The notes below the pieces were generated by a model. The model searched no databases and was not told the origin of the DNA. It saw nothing but the letters and a program-made list of their open reading frames with translations. From positions 51,263 through 115,262 of the forward strand of contig NZ_JAOQJY010000012.1 in the NCBI RefSeq assembly GCF_025567525.1: a stretch of 64,000 bases of DNA. Direction: 5' to 3'. Shown in pieces: positions 43,112 through 51,348 of the stretch. The DNA is from Gallintestinimicrobium propionicum. GTDB lineage: Bacteria > Bacillota > Clostridia > Lachnospirales > Lachnospiraceae. The translations under genes and the position numbers were made by a program. Each line of letters begins with the position of its first letter. The stretch's first letter is position 1.

Positions 43112-45136
43112 TTAAATCTCCGGCACACGGCTCTTTTTCGGGACCGCCTGTGCCGGGGTAGTTTTTTCTGCCGGCTTCGCCGCTGCAAGCTGCGCCATGA
43201 CCGAAGGCCGCTCTGCCGTAAATATGGAAATCTGCTCATTCTCTGCTAATGGCTGCGCCGGAAGGGGCAGCGTCACATCCGAATGGGTAAGTATCTGCTC
43301 CCGTTTCAGGTCTGCCACGATCTCGTCAAATACCGCGTTGATAGCCCGCCGTTCCTCACCTTCAGGATAGGCTTTCAAAACCTCCATTTTTCCGTCTTTA
43401 TCGGAAACAAAGGTAACGGCACAATCCGCATGGCCCACCAGATAATCCGATTGATAGGGCAGCTTATCCTTGATGTAACAGGCAAAGGCCCTGGCGGTCA
43501 TTTCCACGTTGCTGTCCCAATAGCCGCCGTCCTTTTCACATTCCTTTCCCATGCGCACGGAATTTCGGTAAAAATCGGTCTCCACACGTCCAATCTGCGG
43601 GGCCTCCTGTGCCTGCATCCCGGACAGCATGTGCTCGAATATTTCCAGCCTTTCCCGCTCACTTTTGGGGATCACCCGCCCGGTGACAGACTTCTTAAAG
43701 GCACTGATCTGTTCCACGGAGCCGGCCTCGCCGGACAGAAACGCCTCCCTGAGAACCGCGTAAGTTTCCAGCTGTTCCTCATTGCCATGCCGTTTCAAGG
43801 AACCGAGCACCGCAGAATCCAGCCAGCTTGCCGCGTTTTTCCGGGTGCGCTCTGTCTGTGCTTCGGTGCGTTTCGCCGCCTGCTCCGGTGTCTCCGGTTT
43901 ATATTTCATGGCTTCAATTAACTTCTGAAATGGCGCATAGAGGCGGGGCTGTTCTGAGAGCATCCCCTTTACGCCCATTTTCGTACCCAGGTAATCGTCC
44001 AACCCGTGCCACCATTCATGTGCCAAAGAGCCGGCCCCGTGCATCTTCGTGAGATTGATAACCTTGCGAAGCGGTTCATAGTGGGCTGCCGCATTGCCGC
44101 TGCCCCTGGCGCCGAAAGCGATAGCAAGCGTCCCCTGATAGGCAATATCTTTGTCGCTGACCTGCAGGGCTGCCGCCAAATCTTTGAGTGCTTCAAACCC
44201 CATGTTGAGGGAAGCCTGCCGGTCATTCTGGTTCATCCAGTTCCCAAACTCACCGCCGCGGAATCCGAAGGTATCAAGGTAGTGCTGCCCGGTAATCTCT
44301 GCGCCGTTCCTGTAATCCGGCCCGGTTCGCCGCACAGCGATAAGCTGTGGAGGCACAAACCGCGTCTTTCCGCTTTTGCTGCGGCCTTTTGCCAGCTCCT
44401 GCACCCATTTCAGGGCAGCCTCCCGCGTTTCAAAATTTGTCTGTAAGATGGAATAGCCCTTCGTCACATACCAGGTATCAGGTTTCCAGTCATTATTTTT
44501 GGAATAAGTATTCTTCCCGTCGTTGAAATGGATCGCATAGCCCTTCGGCACCTTCTGGTCTTTGGAAACGCCAAACTGTTCCTTCTGTGCTTTCTGTGTG
44601 AAGTTCCGCTCAAAATATCCTGCCGAGCGGACCATCAGGGTATTGGACAGCTTGTTTGTAATGGCCGGGTTCTCACGGCCCTTCTCCGTCACCTGGTAAT
44701 GGGTGCCGCTGCCCCAGCCCTGCACCTGTTCCAGATACCCGTTTTCCACAAAGAAACGGTCATAGACCTGCATGGCGTCCTCCACGGTGCGGACTTCCGA
44801 AACCGCGCCCTGCAGCTCCCGTACCGTCTGGATATATTCTTTCTGCCTTGCAAGGCGTTTCTCCGGCGTATCATCCCTGCGGTAATACTGCGGGGAGGCA
44901 TTTAATCCGTCCCTCGCCTTTTTGATGAAATACACCACGCCAAGGGGAATCCCATCATCAAGCATGGCCTGATAATCCGGTTTCTTCCAGATATTATCCT
45001 TTTTTACAAATTTCTCGGCTTCGCGCTCATTCATGGCGTCCAGGTCGTTCACATAGAGCCCCCGGTCCTTCCATAAGTCTTTTTTCGCGCCGCTGATCTT
45101 TTCCCCGAAATCTTCATGCTGTATGTTATCCGCCAA
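43112..45136 (-). CDS. large polyvalent protein with LPD1 zincin-like domain
   Basis: A 674-residue multidomain protein of the LtrC/LPD1 kind. After an N-terminal region with repeated charged helices (1-200), the segment 280-400 matches the LPD1 domain: GGEFGNWMNQNDRQASLNMG, ALAIAFGARGSGNAAAHY-like residues, then GSLAHEWWHGLDDYLG, whose HEWWH resembles a zincin metallopeptidase motif. A further helical part and the tail AERPSVMAQLAAAKPAEK follow. The start is TTG 45136 after GGAGGTGAT. Polyvalent proteins are thought to enter the recipient with DNA to counter host defences; that is family knowledge, not shown here. Confidence 0.82.
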   Translation of the reverse strand: MADNIQHEDFGEKISGAKKDLWKDRGLYVNDLDAMNEREAEKFVKKDNIWKKPDYQAMLDDGIPLGVVYFIKKARDGLNASPQYYRRDDTPEKRLARQKEYIQTVRELQGAVSEVRTVEDAMQVYDRFFVENGYLEQVQGWGSGTHYQVTEKGRENPAITNKLSNTLMVRSAGYFERNFTQKAQKEQFGVSKDQKVPKGYAIHFNDGKNTYSKNNDWKPDTWYVTKGYSILQTNFETREAALKWVQELAKGRSKSGKTRFVPPQLIAVRRTGPDYRNGAEITGQHYLDTFGFRGGEFGNWMNQNDRQASLNMGFEALKDLAAALQVSDKDIAYQGTLAIAFGARGSGNAAAHYEPLRKVINLTKMHGAGSLAHEWWHGLDDYLGTKMGVKGMLSEQPRLYAPFQKLIEAMKYKPETPEQAAKRTEAQTERTRKNAASWLDSAVLGSLKRHGNEEQLETYAVLREAFLSGEAGSVEQISAFKKSVTGRVIPKSERERLEIFEHMLSGMQAQEAPQIGRVETDFYRNSVRMGKECEKDGGYWDSNVEMTARAFACYIKDKLPYQSDYLVGHADCAVTFVSDKDGKMEVLKAYPEGEERRAINAVFDEIVADLKREQILTHSDVTLPLPAQPLAENEQISIFTAERPSVMAQLAAAKPAEKTTPAQAVPKKSRVPEI

Positions 45137-45166
45137 TCAATATCACCTCCAGTCTGTCATAAAAAA

Positions 45167-46081
45167 TCACCGCTCCGGGGAAGGGCGGCGTTCCTGTGAT
45201 TTATCAAGCTGCGGGCGTATTCTCATGAGCCGGTCTGTCTCCCTGCGGACCAGCCGGTCAAGCGCGCCCAGGTCCTCCGGGGTAACGGCAAACTCCCGAT
45301 AATGCTCATACCAGAGGCCCGCCCGGACAGCCGCAATAGGCGCAATCTTTTCCGCCCCTCCGGGAAGGAGGCGGTAGACCGAAGCCCCGTCAAGAAGCAA
45401 CTGCTTCGCCGTTCCCAGGGGTATGCGGTACATATCTGTGTCCGGATTCTGCGCCTCCTCCATATACTCCACATTCAGACGTTCCTCCAAATCCTGGGGC
45501 ATATAGGAAAATGCCTGTGCCTTCCACTGGCTGAACAGGTTGGAATAGTGGTGCTGCCATTCCGTCACCTGCTCCGGCGCATAGAGGTAGCGCCAGGTTT
45601 TCAGGGCGTCCTTTTCGCATAGTTCCATTGCCTCCCATTTTTCAATGCCTGCCTCCGCCTTCGTGCCGTCCCGGTATTCCATGTTGACTCCGTAAGGGTA
45701 GAGGGTATTCCGTTCTATGTCCTGCCGCAGCGTGTCAAGGTCCGTCATCAGGACATCCCCGTACAGCCGTCCGTCCTCCTTACGCTCTGTGTGGAACAGG
45801 AAAGCCCTGGCGCCGGGGTATTCCGTCATGGCGGCCATCCGGTAAAGCTCTCCTGTGGGATAGTAGGCAGACAGGGCATCAGCAATCCATATGTGGTTTT
45901 TTCCCATGATAGCGATAGAATCCGGCCCGGTGTTGGTTGCCAGTGAGCGCAGGTTGAATTCACTTTCCCGCAGGAAATCCCCGGCCAGGATATGGAGTTC
46001 ATAGGCAAATACGCCTAAATCTGTATCACGGACTAAGTGAATCTGCGGAAGCGCATCATCTTTCATAGTGACCGGTGCCAT
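45167..46081 (-). CDS. uncharacterised ICE protein
   Basis: A 304-residue cytoplasmic protein without a recognised motif. Notable segments are HLVRDTDLGVFAYELHILAG near the start, NHIWIADALSAYYPTGELYR in the middle, and YRIPLGTAKQLLLDGASVYR after residue 215. It ends RRPSPER, a variant of the Pro/Ser/Glu/Arg tail of other ICE proteins. ATG 46081 follows GGGAGG. The gene is directly after an HTH-protein gene (46082-46366) with no gap, so both are probably coupled. Confidence 0.72.
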   Translation of the reverse strand: MAPVTMKDDALPQIHLVRDTDLGVFAYELHILAGDFLRESEFNLRSLATNTGPDSIAIMGKNHIWIADALSAYYPTGELYRMAAMTEYPGARAFLFHTERKEDGRLYGDVLMTDLDTLRQDIERNTLYPYGVNMEYRDGTKAEAGIEKWEAMELCEKDALKTWRYLYAPEQVTEWQHHYSNLFSQWKAQAFSYMPQDLEERLNVEYMEEAQNPDTDMYRIPLGTAKQLLLDGASVYRLLPGGAEKIAPIAAVRAGLWYEHYREFAVTPEDLGALDRLVRRETDRLMRIRPQLDKSQERRPSPER

Positions 46082-46366
46082 TTATAGATTCCTCCCATCT
46101 GCCGGCGGCTGCCCTCCGGCAATCTTGCCGACGATCTCCGGCCCGGTCTCGTAAATCTGCATGAGCCGCTTTGCTGTTCCGCATGGCTGCGCTGCACCGC
46201 TGGTCCAGAGCCGGACCGTGGAAGGGGCGACGTTCATCAGAAGTGCAAAGCCTTTCTCGTTCATATCCAGCTTTTTCATCAGCGCCTTAACCATGTCGGG
46301 GCCATAGTCCGGACACCGGGCAGCTTCGGCAATCATCTGTAAAGCGGTGTTCTCTGTGTTCATCAT
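46082..46366 (-). CDS. helix-turn-helix protein, antitoxin-like
   Basis: A 94-residue protein with one HTH domain in residues about 30-80: NEKGFALLMNVAPSTVRLW and SGAAQPCGTAKRLMQI, the pattern seen in HigA/MqsA-type and conjugation regulators. There is no toxin-like gene beside it; the next gene upstream is a toprim protein and downstream an uncharacterised protein. It might regulate the operon. Start is ATG 46366 or 46363 (two adjacent ATG); AGGAGG lies upstream. Confidence 0.78.
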   Translation of the reverse strand: MMNTENTALQMIAEAARCPDYGPDMVKALMKKLDMNEKGFALLMNVAPSTVRLWTSGAAQPCGTAKRLMQIYETGPEIVGKIAGGQPPADGRNL

Positions 46367-46382
46367 TTCTAAAATCCTCCTG

Positions 46383-47366
46383 TCAAATTGAAATAGCTGC
46401 CTGTTTCTGGCGGCATTGTTGTTGATGGTCTTTCATTTTCTTCGTAACATGGAGCAGCATTTCGTTGTAGTCCTTTCCTATACGGGGCGGGTTGATCCCC
46501 ACCCGGATATGTTTGAACCGCTGATCTTCATGGAGCATTGCCTTGATCCTCCTGGCATTTTTAAGGCCTCCAAGGTCATTGTCCATGTAGAGGCTGACGC
46601 GCCGGATTTCCGGGTGGCGTTTCAAAAATGCAGTCAGCGCCACATGGGAAGTGCCGCCTAAAGACAGCCGGTAGCCGTCCCATTTCCAGCCTTCCAATTC
46701 CTGCAGCGTGGCATGGGAGAGGGCATCAATGGGTGCCTCAAAGACCGCCACATGGCGGCTGCCCGGATTCCTCGGTGGATAGCAGAAGCTGTATTCCTTG
46801 TCGCTGCCGTAAACATCTTTTCTGAGATTGCCGGTAATGCTCCGCATACAGGCAAACTTCGCTTTGCCGGCTTCATCCTTTCCCACAAACACACAGACCG
46901 GCTCGCCATGATACCGTGCCTCATAGAACAGCCCTTTCCGGAAACACCGGCCAATCACATCAGAGCTGATCCCGCGCCGCTGTAAATAGGAAACAGCAGA
47001 GGTAGCACACCGTCTGGCCCAGGGGAGAGAAAAAGGTTTCTTCTCCGGTTCTTTCTGCACATGGGCTTTTTCTGTTGCACTCCGATAGGCCGGTGCCTGC
47101 TGGATTTCTCCGCCTACCAGCGTATGGACCGCATCCACCAGCCCATAGCCCCGAATCTGGATCAGATAATCCAGGGCGTTGATACTCCGGCCCCGGCTGT
47201 TCCAGTACCAGTACCTTTTCCCGGTCACATAGATCAGGCTGTCATGTTCCTTGTGCCGGTAATTGGGCCCGTCCCGTTTCAGTACCCCAGGCTCATGGAA
47301 CTGCAGGTATGCGAACAGGTCCGCCTCCCGCGCCGCCTGAATCTGTTCTTTGGTTACGCCGGGCAT
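46383..47366 (-). CDS. DUF3991 and toprim-domain protein (primase-like)
   Basis: A 327-residue protein. The N-terminal half (1-110) includes the DUF3991 region with YRHKEHDSLIYVTGKRYWYW and SINALDYLIQ, a zinc-less relative of primase N-termini. The C-terminal part (about 200-300) is a toprim domain with VFEAPIDALSHATLQELEG and SLYMDNDLGGLKNA, where the acidic residues would bind metal. It probably primes or processes DNA during element transfer or replication. Start ATG 47366; the preceding good ribosome site AAAGGAGG lies about 40 bases upstream beside another out-of-frame ATG, so initiation is not fully certain. Confidence 0.82.
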   Translation of the reverse strand: MPGVTKEQIQAAREADLFAYLQFHEPGVLKRDGPNYRHKEHDSLIYVTGKRYWYWNSRGRSINALDYLIQIRGYGLVDAVHTLVGGEIQQAPAYRSATEKAHVQKEPEKKPFSLPWARRCATSAVSYLQRRGISSDVIGRCFRKGLFYEARYHGEPVCVFVGKDEAGKAKFACMRSITGNLRKDVYGSDKEYSFCYPPRNPGSRHVAVFEAPIDALSHATLQELEGWKWDGYRLSLGGTSHVALTAFLKRHPEIRRVSLYMDNDLGGLKNARRIKAMLHEDQRFKHIRVGINPPRIGKDYNEMLLHVTKKMKDHQQQCRQKQAAISI

Positions 47367-47417
47367 CGTGCCGGCACAGTATTTCTTTTCATCGTGCCCC
47401 GCCTCCTTTCCGTGATG

Positions 47418-47439
47418 AAAAAAGACGCCCAGAGGCGCC
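47418..47439 (-). terminator. terminator-like hairpin between DUF6017 and toprim genes
   Basis: On the minus strand GGCGCC (47434-47439) pairs with GGCGTC (47424-47429), with one G-T pair, a four-base loop and six T (47418-47423). It overlaps the DUF6017 stop codon. Confidence 0.6.
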
Positions 47440-48311
47440 TAACAGCCGTACAGGTCATGGTTGACCTCGGCACGGTAATAACTGTCCATTGTTGCCGGGG
47501 CATTATACAGCGCCGCCAGCAGGTATGCCTTGATATTCCCGACTTTTGTAGTGTTCTTGTCAATACAGTCAAAGACATACTCCAGGTGGTCGGAATTGAT
47601 CTTCAGGAAACGGCCCTTTACCACCTCCCTGGGAAAATCATCCCCGGCGATACGGATAAAGGGGCGTTTGGATAAAACCACTTCAAGCATAAGCTCCACG
47701 GTCTCGTCTAAGCGTTCTTTCCCATACCGGGAGACCATACAGTCATACTCAATATTTTCTTTGATGATTTTGCTGTATGCGTCTATCAATCCAATCCGAT
47801 CCATCCCATCCGGGCGGCCTGCCGCCTCCGGCTCTGCTGGATAGATTGATTGATGGGTTCTTGATATATCCGTTTTTGATTTTTTAGTTCTTTGTGGATT
47901 AGTATTTAATTGTGCGGGATTTTCCTGTCCTGGTTCCACCTGTTCAGGTTTTGCCTGTCCTGGATTTACCTGTCTTGGATTTTCCCGTTTAGGTGGAAAC
48001 GTCTGTTTTTCAGCGTTTACAGGCTTTTCATGGATGGTATATTCAATATCTCCGAGCTGCCCGTTCTCATAGCGGAGGCGCTGCCTGGTGAGATACCCGT
48101 GCCGCTCCAGCTCCTTCAGGGCGGTAGTGATCGAATCCACACCGTCCTTACAGATATGGGCGAGTCCCTTTGTGGTATAATCCCAATCTTCCGGCAGCGA
48201 CAGCATGAGGGAGAGAAGCCCCTTTGCCTTTAAGGACAGTTCCGTATTGCGCAGATGGTGGTTGCACATGATCGTGAAGTCCTTCGTTTTTTCTACCCGG
48301 AATACAGCCAT
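47439..48311 (-). CDS. DUF6017 replication-initiator-like protein with winged helix
   Basis: A 290-residue protein. Residues about 1-95 form a RepA-N-like winged helix (CNHHLRNTELSLKAKGLLSL, DSITTALKELERHGYLTR). A Pro/Gln/Glu-rich linker follows (about 100-160), with strings such as NPGQAKPEQVEPGQENP. The end matches DUF6017 (YDCMVSRYGKERLDETVELM, YVFDCIDKNTTKVGNIKAYL). Such proteins start replication of Tn1549-like ICEs after excision. ATG 48311 has AAAGGAGGC upstream. It is the second gene of the right-end operon. Confidence 0.87.
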   Translation of the reverse strand: MAVFRVEKTKDFTIMCNHHLRNTELSLKAKGLLSLMLSLPEDWDYTTKGLAHICKDGVDSITTALKELERHGYLTRQRLRYENGQLGDIEYTIHEKPVNAEKQTFPPKRENPRQVNPGQAKPEQVEPGQENPAQLNTNPQRTKKSKTDISRTHQSIYPAEPEAAGRPDGMDRIGLIDAYSKIIKENIEYDCMVSRYGKERLDETVELMLEVVLSKRPFIRIAGDDFPREVVKGRFLKINSDHLEYVFDCIDKNTTKVGNIKAYLLAALYNAPATMDSYYRAEVNHDLYGC

Positions 48312-48341
48312 TTCACAGCCTCCTTTCTCCGGTTATTTCCG

Positions 48342-48863
48342 TTACAAGGCGCGGTCCCTGCGGTCATAGTGGAGGTGCCCGCCTGAAACCTTCGCATGGT
48401 TTTTCAGTTTGACTTCGCCCCGTTCCTGGCTGTCTAAGAATTTCTGATAGCCGGCATCCGTCAGGAACAGGCGCATCTTATCGCCCCTGTCACCCACAGG
48501 GGAATCATAAGACAGCACATCAAAGACAATCATGTGCCTTACCTCCGGGTCAAAGCGTTCCAGCGCCATGATGTCATGCCCCTTCAATTTCTCTGCGCCG
48601 GATTGCTGTCTGGCCTCGGCAATCTTTTCCCCGATCGTCCGGGGCGGGTAGGGCAGACGGTAATTCTTCTGAATATCCCGCACGATGTCCATGCACTCGG
48701 CATCCGTCAGGACGCGTAACTTTTCCATCAGATTTTCCGCTGCCTTCCGCTGTTCGAGATTCTTTGTGTACCGGGCGGTCATGTAAAGCTCATTCAGAAT
48801 TTTGGATTGATAGTCACCTTCAACCTGAAACAGCAGCCGTTTTTCCATTTCGTTTAATTCCAT
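48342..48863 (-). CDS. conserved ICE right-end protein of unknown function
   Basis: The start ATG 48863 (MELNEMEKRLL) follows AAAGGAG with good spacing; a longer frame upstream has no ribosome site. The 173-residue protein is mostly helical with the conserved PYPPRTIGEKIAEARQQSG and a C-terminal beta part (HMIVFDVLSYDSPVGDRGD). It occurs as the first gene of the operon at the end of related ICEs; no function is known. A long leader of about 235 bases with terminator-like hairpins precedes it. Confidence 0.78.
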   Translation of the reverse strand: MELNEMEKRLLFQVEGDYQSKILNELYMTARYTKNLEQRKAAENLMEKLRVLTDAECMDIVRDIQKNYRLPYPPRTIGEKIAEARQQSGAEKLKGHDIMALERFDPEVRHMIVFDVLSYDSPVGDRGDKMRLFLTDAGYQKFLDSQERGEVKLKNHAKVSGGHLHYDRRDRAL

Positions 48864-48890
48864 GTGAATCTCCTTTCTCCTGAAAATGGG

Positions 48891-48930
48891 TATGAAAAAG
48901 GGCGCCCACCTGTAAAAGTGAAACGCCCAC
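48891..48930 (-). terminator. attenuator-like hairpin in the leader of the right-end operon
   Basis: On the minus strand GGGCG (48924-48928) pairs with CGCCC (48900-48904), helped by CAC/GTG pairs inside, and is followed by five T. A second hairpin with arms CAGCG-x-TCCGG and CCGGA-x-CGCTG lies just upstream in the transcript (about 48938-48966). Both lie between the promoter near 49106 and the first gene start at 48863, so they could attenuate transcription. Confidence 0.55.
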
Positions 48931-49105
48931 GGCAATCAGCGATCCGGCAATACCGGACCGCTGGCACTATTAAATTTTGTCGTTAATGAAACAACCTCCT
49001 TTTTTCGATGATTTTCTCGTCACATTTCAACTTGGAAAAGGAATTGAATAAATGACGGCAAACGCTCAAACCCCTTGAAAATAAAGGCTTTTTCCGTTTG
49101 TCGTT

Positions 49106-49134
49106 ATTATACCGTAACGGCATACGCATGCGTC
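49106..49134 (-). promoter_or_regulatory. candidate promoter at the ICE right end
   Basis: A perfect TATAAT stands on the minus strand at 49106-49111. The expected -35 position falls in the adjacent recombinase sequence and is poor (GTGACG with a 19-base spacer). The leader to the first gene is about 235 bases. In a circular ICE the -35 region would be supplied by the other end. Confidence 0.45.
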
Positions 49135-49288
49135 ACTTTTGCTGTTTGCGGGTGTATCCATTGCCAGTGTTGCCAGGCGCCTGGGACATGCCAGCATGAC
49201 GACAACACAAAAAACATATTTGCATATCATTCAAGAACTTGAAAATAAAGATGTTGATCTGGTTATGAGAACATTATCGGGACTGTAA
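49118..49288 (+). pseudogene. C-terminal fragment of a tyrosine recombinase cut by the ICE
   Basis: Fifty-six codons followed by TAA encode the end of an integrase: RHTHASLLLFAGVSIASVAR then RLGHASMTTTQKTYLHIIQE, with the catalytic Arg-His, the GH motif and the nucleophilic Tyr in KTYLH. The reading frame is open only from CGG at 49118; upstream there is a stop codon, TAA, in frame. The N-terminal part is missing, so the ICE is inserted inside the gene at the RHTHAS codons. The other half should lie at the far (left) end of the ICE. Confidence 0.85.
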
Positions 49289-49339
49289 ACACAAATTATA
49301 ATTTAAAGCAAAATCACTTACGCTGATGAGGAATAACAA

Positions 49340-49690
49340 ATGTATAAGCATTGGACGAGAGAAGATATTAAAGCATCAAGTGAACGCTTGCATAATCTTT
49401 ACGTAAAAGCACCGATAGACTATCGTTTCTTTTGTGGTCATGATATCCAAAGTGAAGATGATATGGACGCATTGGATTATTATATAATCGGTGTATGGCT
49501 GATTCAGCATAGAAGATACACGGATTGGTCAGATAGAAAATCCTTTGATTTAGCAGAGGTGTTGGAATTTATGCGTATTTATGGAATTCGAATTCCACGA
49601 TACATGAAACGCACCAGATTCTATCGAAAGAAAAAGGATCAGCTTTTAAAGATATTAAATGGGAGCTTTACCCATGTGCATCCCACATAA
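49340..49690 (+). CDS. hypothetical protein
   Basis: A 116-residue protein with no recognised domain; it is rich in Tyr, Arg, Lys and Asp. The segments EDDMDALDYYIIGVWLIQHR and LEFMRIYGIRIPRYMKRT suggest a small helical protein. ATG 49340 has GAGGAA in front. It follows the recombinase fragment and may belong to the older mobile element whose integrase was broken by the ICE. Base use is more AT-rich than in the chromosomal genes to the right. Confidence 0.55.
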   Translation: MYKHWTREDIKASSERLHNLYVKAPIDYRFFCGHDIQSEDDMDALDYYIIGVWLIQHRRYTDWSDRKSFDLAEVLEFMRIYGIRIPRYMKRTRFYRKKKDQLLKILNGSFTHVHPT

Positions 49691-49888
49691 TCTATGCCCA
49701 TACTTCCCCCTACAACGTTTTATCTTTTTTTGTCTTTGTATTTTTCTACGAAAACTATTTTATGAAGATGCTGTCGTAGAAAAAGCAGGGTATCCGGACG
49801 CATCAGATCGGCAGTTGAAAAGAAAAAATCCGCATAAATGCATAAAAATACTCCGAAAATTTAGGAATCCTTTTTGATGAAAGTATGG

Positions 49889-49894
49889 TATAGT
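49889..49894 (+). promoter_or_regulatory. extended -10 promoter of the NSS transporter gene
   Basis: TATAGT preceded by TGG (extended -10, TGnTATAGT) lies 35 bases before the start codon; no clear -35 box is seen. AAAGGAGAG is the ribosome site. Confidence 0.45.
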
Positions 49895-49929
49895 AAAAAC
49901 GTATTTCACAAAAAGGAGAGAGACTGAAA

Positions 49930-51297
49930 ATGGAACATAACAAAAGAAGCAGCTTTTCCGGCAAACTCGGATATGTCCTGTCGGCTGCGGGAGCATCTGT
50001 TGGGCTGGGAAATATCTGGAGATTTCCGTATCTGGCAGCAAAGTACGGAGGCGGCATTTTCCTGCTGATTTATATTTTGCTGGCGTTGACCTTCGGCTAT
50101 ACCATGATTGTAGCGGAAACCGCGATTGGGCGCATGACGAAAAAGAGCCCGGTCGGAGCCTTTTCCTCTTTCGGCAAATCGAAATGGCTGTCTGCAGGCG
50201 GCTGGATCAATGCGATCATTCCTGTGCTGATCGTACCGTATTATTCCGTAATCGGTGGCTGGGTCATCAAATATCTGGTTGAATATATCAAAGGAAATGG
50301 TCAGAAGCTGGCAGCAGACGGCTATTTTTCCGATTTTATTTCAAACGGAGCATCTACGGAAATCTGTTTTACGGTATTTGCGCTGTTTACGCTGGCGATC
50401 ATTTATGCGGGTGTGCGTAACGGAATCGAGCGCGTATCGAAATTCATGATGCCGATTCTGATCGTGTTGTCCGTGATTATTGCAATTTATTCGGTAACGC
50501 GTCCGGGCGCACTGGAAGGTGTGAAATATTTTCTGGTACCGAATGTGAAGAATTTTTCCTGGATGACTGTGGTTGCGGCGATGGGACAGATGTTTTATTC
50601 CCTGTCGATTGCTATGGGAATTTTGATCACGTTTGGATCCTATATGAAAAAAGATGTTTCGATTGAGGATTCGACGAGAAATGTAGAAGTATTCGATACA
50701 GCCATCGCAATTATGGCGGGCCTGATGATCATCCCGGCAGTATTTGCCTTTTCCGGCGGAGATCCAGAGACGCTGCAGGCAGGACCTGCGCTGATGTTTA
50801 TTACGATTCCGAAAGTGTTTGCAAGCATGGGATTTGGAACAGTAGCTGGAATTTTATTCTTCGTACTCGTGTTATTTGCAGCGATCACAAGCTCGATTGC
50901 ACTGACAGAGAGTGCAGTGTCTACCTTTGAGGATGAGCTTCACTGGGGACGCAGGAAGGCAGTTGTTTTGGTTGGCGTGATCATGCTGGGTCTGGGGACT
51001 TTATCCTGTATGGGATACGGTCCGTTGTCCTGGGTAAAGCTGATCGGAATGCAGTTTCTGGATTTCTTTGATTTTCTGACAAACTCTGTTATGATGCCGA
51101 TCGCAGCAATTGCGACCTGTCTGCTCGTGTCGAAAGTAGTTGGAACAAAAAGCATCGAAGAAGAAGTTATGCACGGCGAGAGCGCATTTCGGAGAAAGAA
51201 GATTTTTAACGTGATGATTCGGTATTTATGCCCGATCTTTGCGACGATCATTTTGATCAGCTCCGTGGCAAATGCATTTGGGTGGATTTCAATGTAA
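49930..51297 (+). CDS. sodium:neurotransmitter-symporter family transporter (NSS)
   Basis: A 455-residue membrane protein with about 11-12 helices. The signature GNIWRFPYLAAKYGG near residues 27-40 and the repeated inner segments (YYSVIGGWVIKYL) identify the NSS family, which imports amino acids with sodium ions. Conserved Gly/Asn residues of helix 1 and the unwound helix 6 (AMGILITFGSYM) are present. Substrate cannot be told from sequence alone. The start has AAAGGAGAG seven to eight bases upstream. It is followed by a dispersed 39-bp repeat and a terminator. Confidence 0.93.
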   Translation: MEHNKRSSFSGKLGYVLSAAGASVGLGNIWRFPYLAAKYGGGIFLLIYILLALTFGYTMIVAETAIGRMTKKSPVGAFSSFGKSKWLSAGGWINAIIPVLIVPYYSVIGGWVIKYLVEYIKGNGQKLAADGYFSDFISNGASTEICFTVFALFTLAIIYAGVRNGIERVSKFMMPILIVLSVIIAIYSVTRPGALEGVKYFLVPNVKNFSWMTVVAAMGQMFYSLSIAMGILITFGSYMKKDVSIEDSTRNVEVFDTAIAIMAGLMIIPAVFAFSGGDPETLQAGPALMFITIPKVFASMGFGTVAGILFFVLVLFAAITSSIALTESAVSTFEDELHWGRRKAVVLVGVIMLGLGTLSCMGYGPLSWVKLIGMQFLDFFDFLTNSVMMPIAAIATCLLVSKVVGTKSIEEEVMHGESAFRRKKIFNVMIRYLCPIFATIILISSVANAFGWISM

Positions 51298-51348
51298 AAA
51301 GAAAGGTGCATTTTACCGCTGCTTATGGTGGAGAAGGCTCTTCCCGAA

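Larger units (their letters stand above)
1..49117. mobile_element. Tn1549/CTn-type integrative conjugative element, left end outside window
   Basis: A contiguous block of conjugation genes (relaxase, MobC, PrgI, VirB4, VirB6, Maff2, VirD4, PcfB) lies with accessory families typical of Tn1549-like elements (DUF4366, DUF4315, DUF5688, DUF6017, Cys-rich VLP, topoisomerase III). Nearly all genes are on the minus strand from 48863 down to 1829. The right end is inferred at about 49100-49117 because tyrosine-recombinase coding sequence starts abruptly at 49118. No integrase or excisionase of the element is in the window, so it should continue to the left past the two-component genes. The exact ends are not proven; the membership of this family is known biology, the borders are inference. 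Confidence 0.85.
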
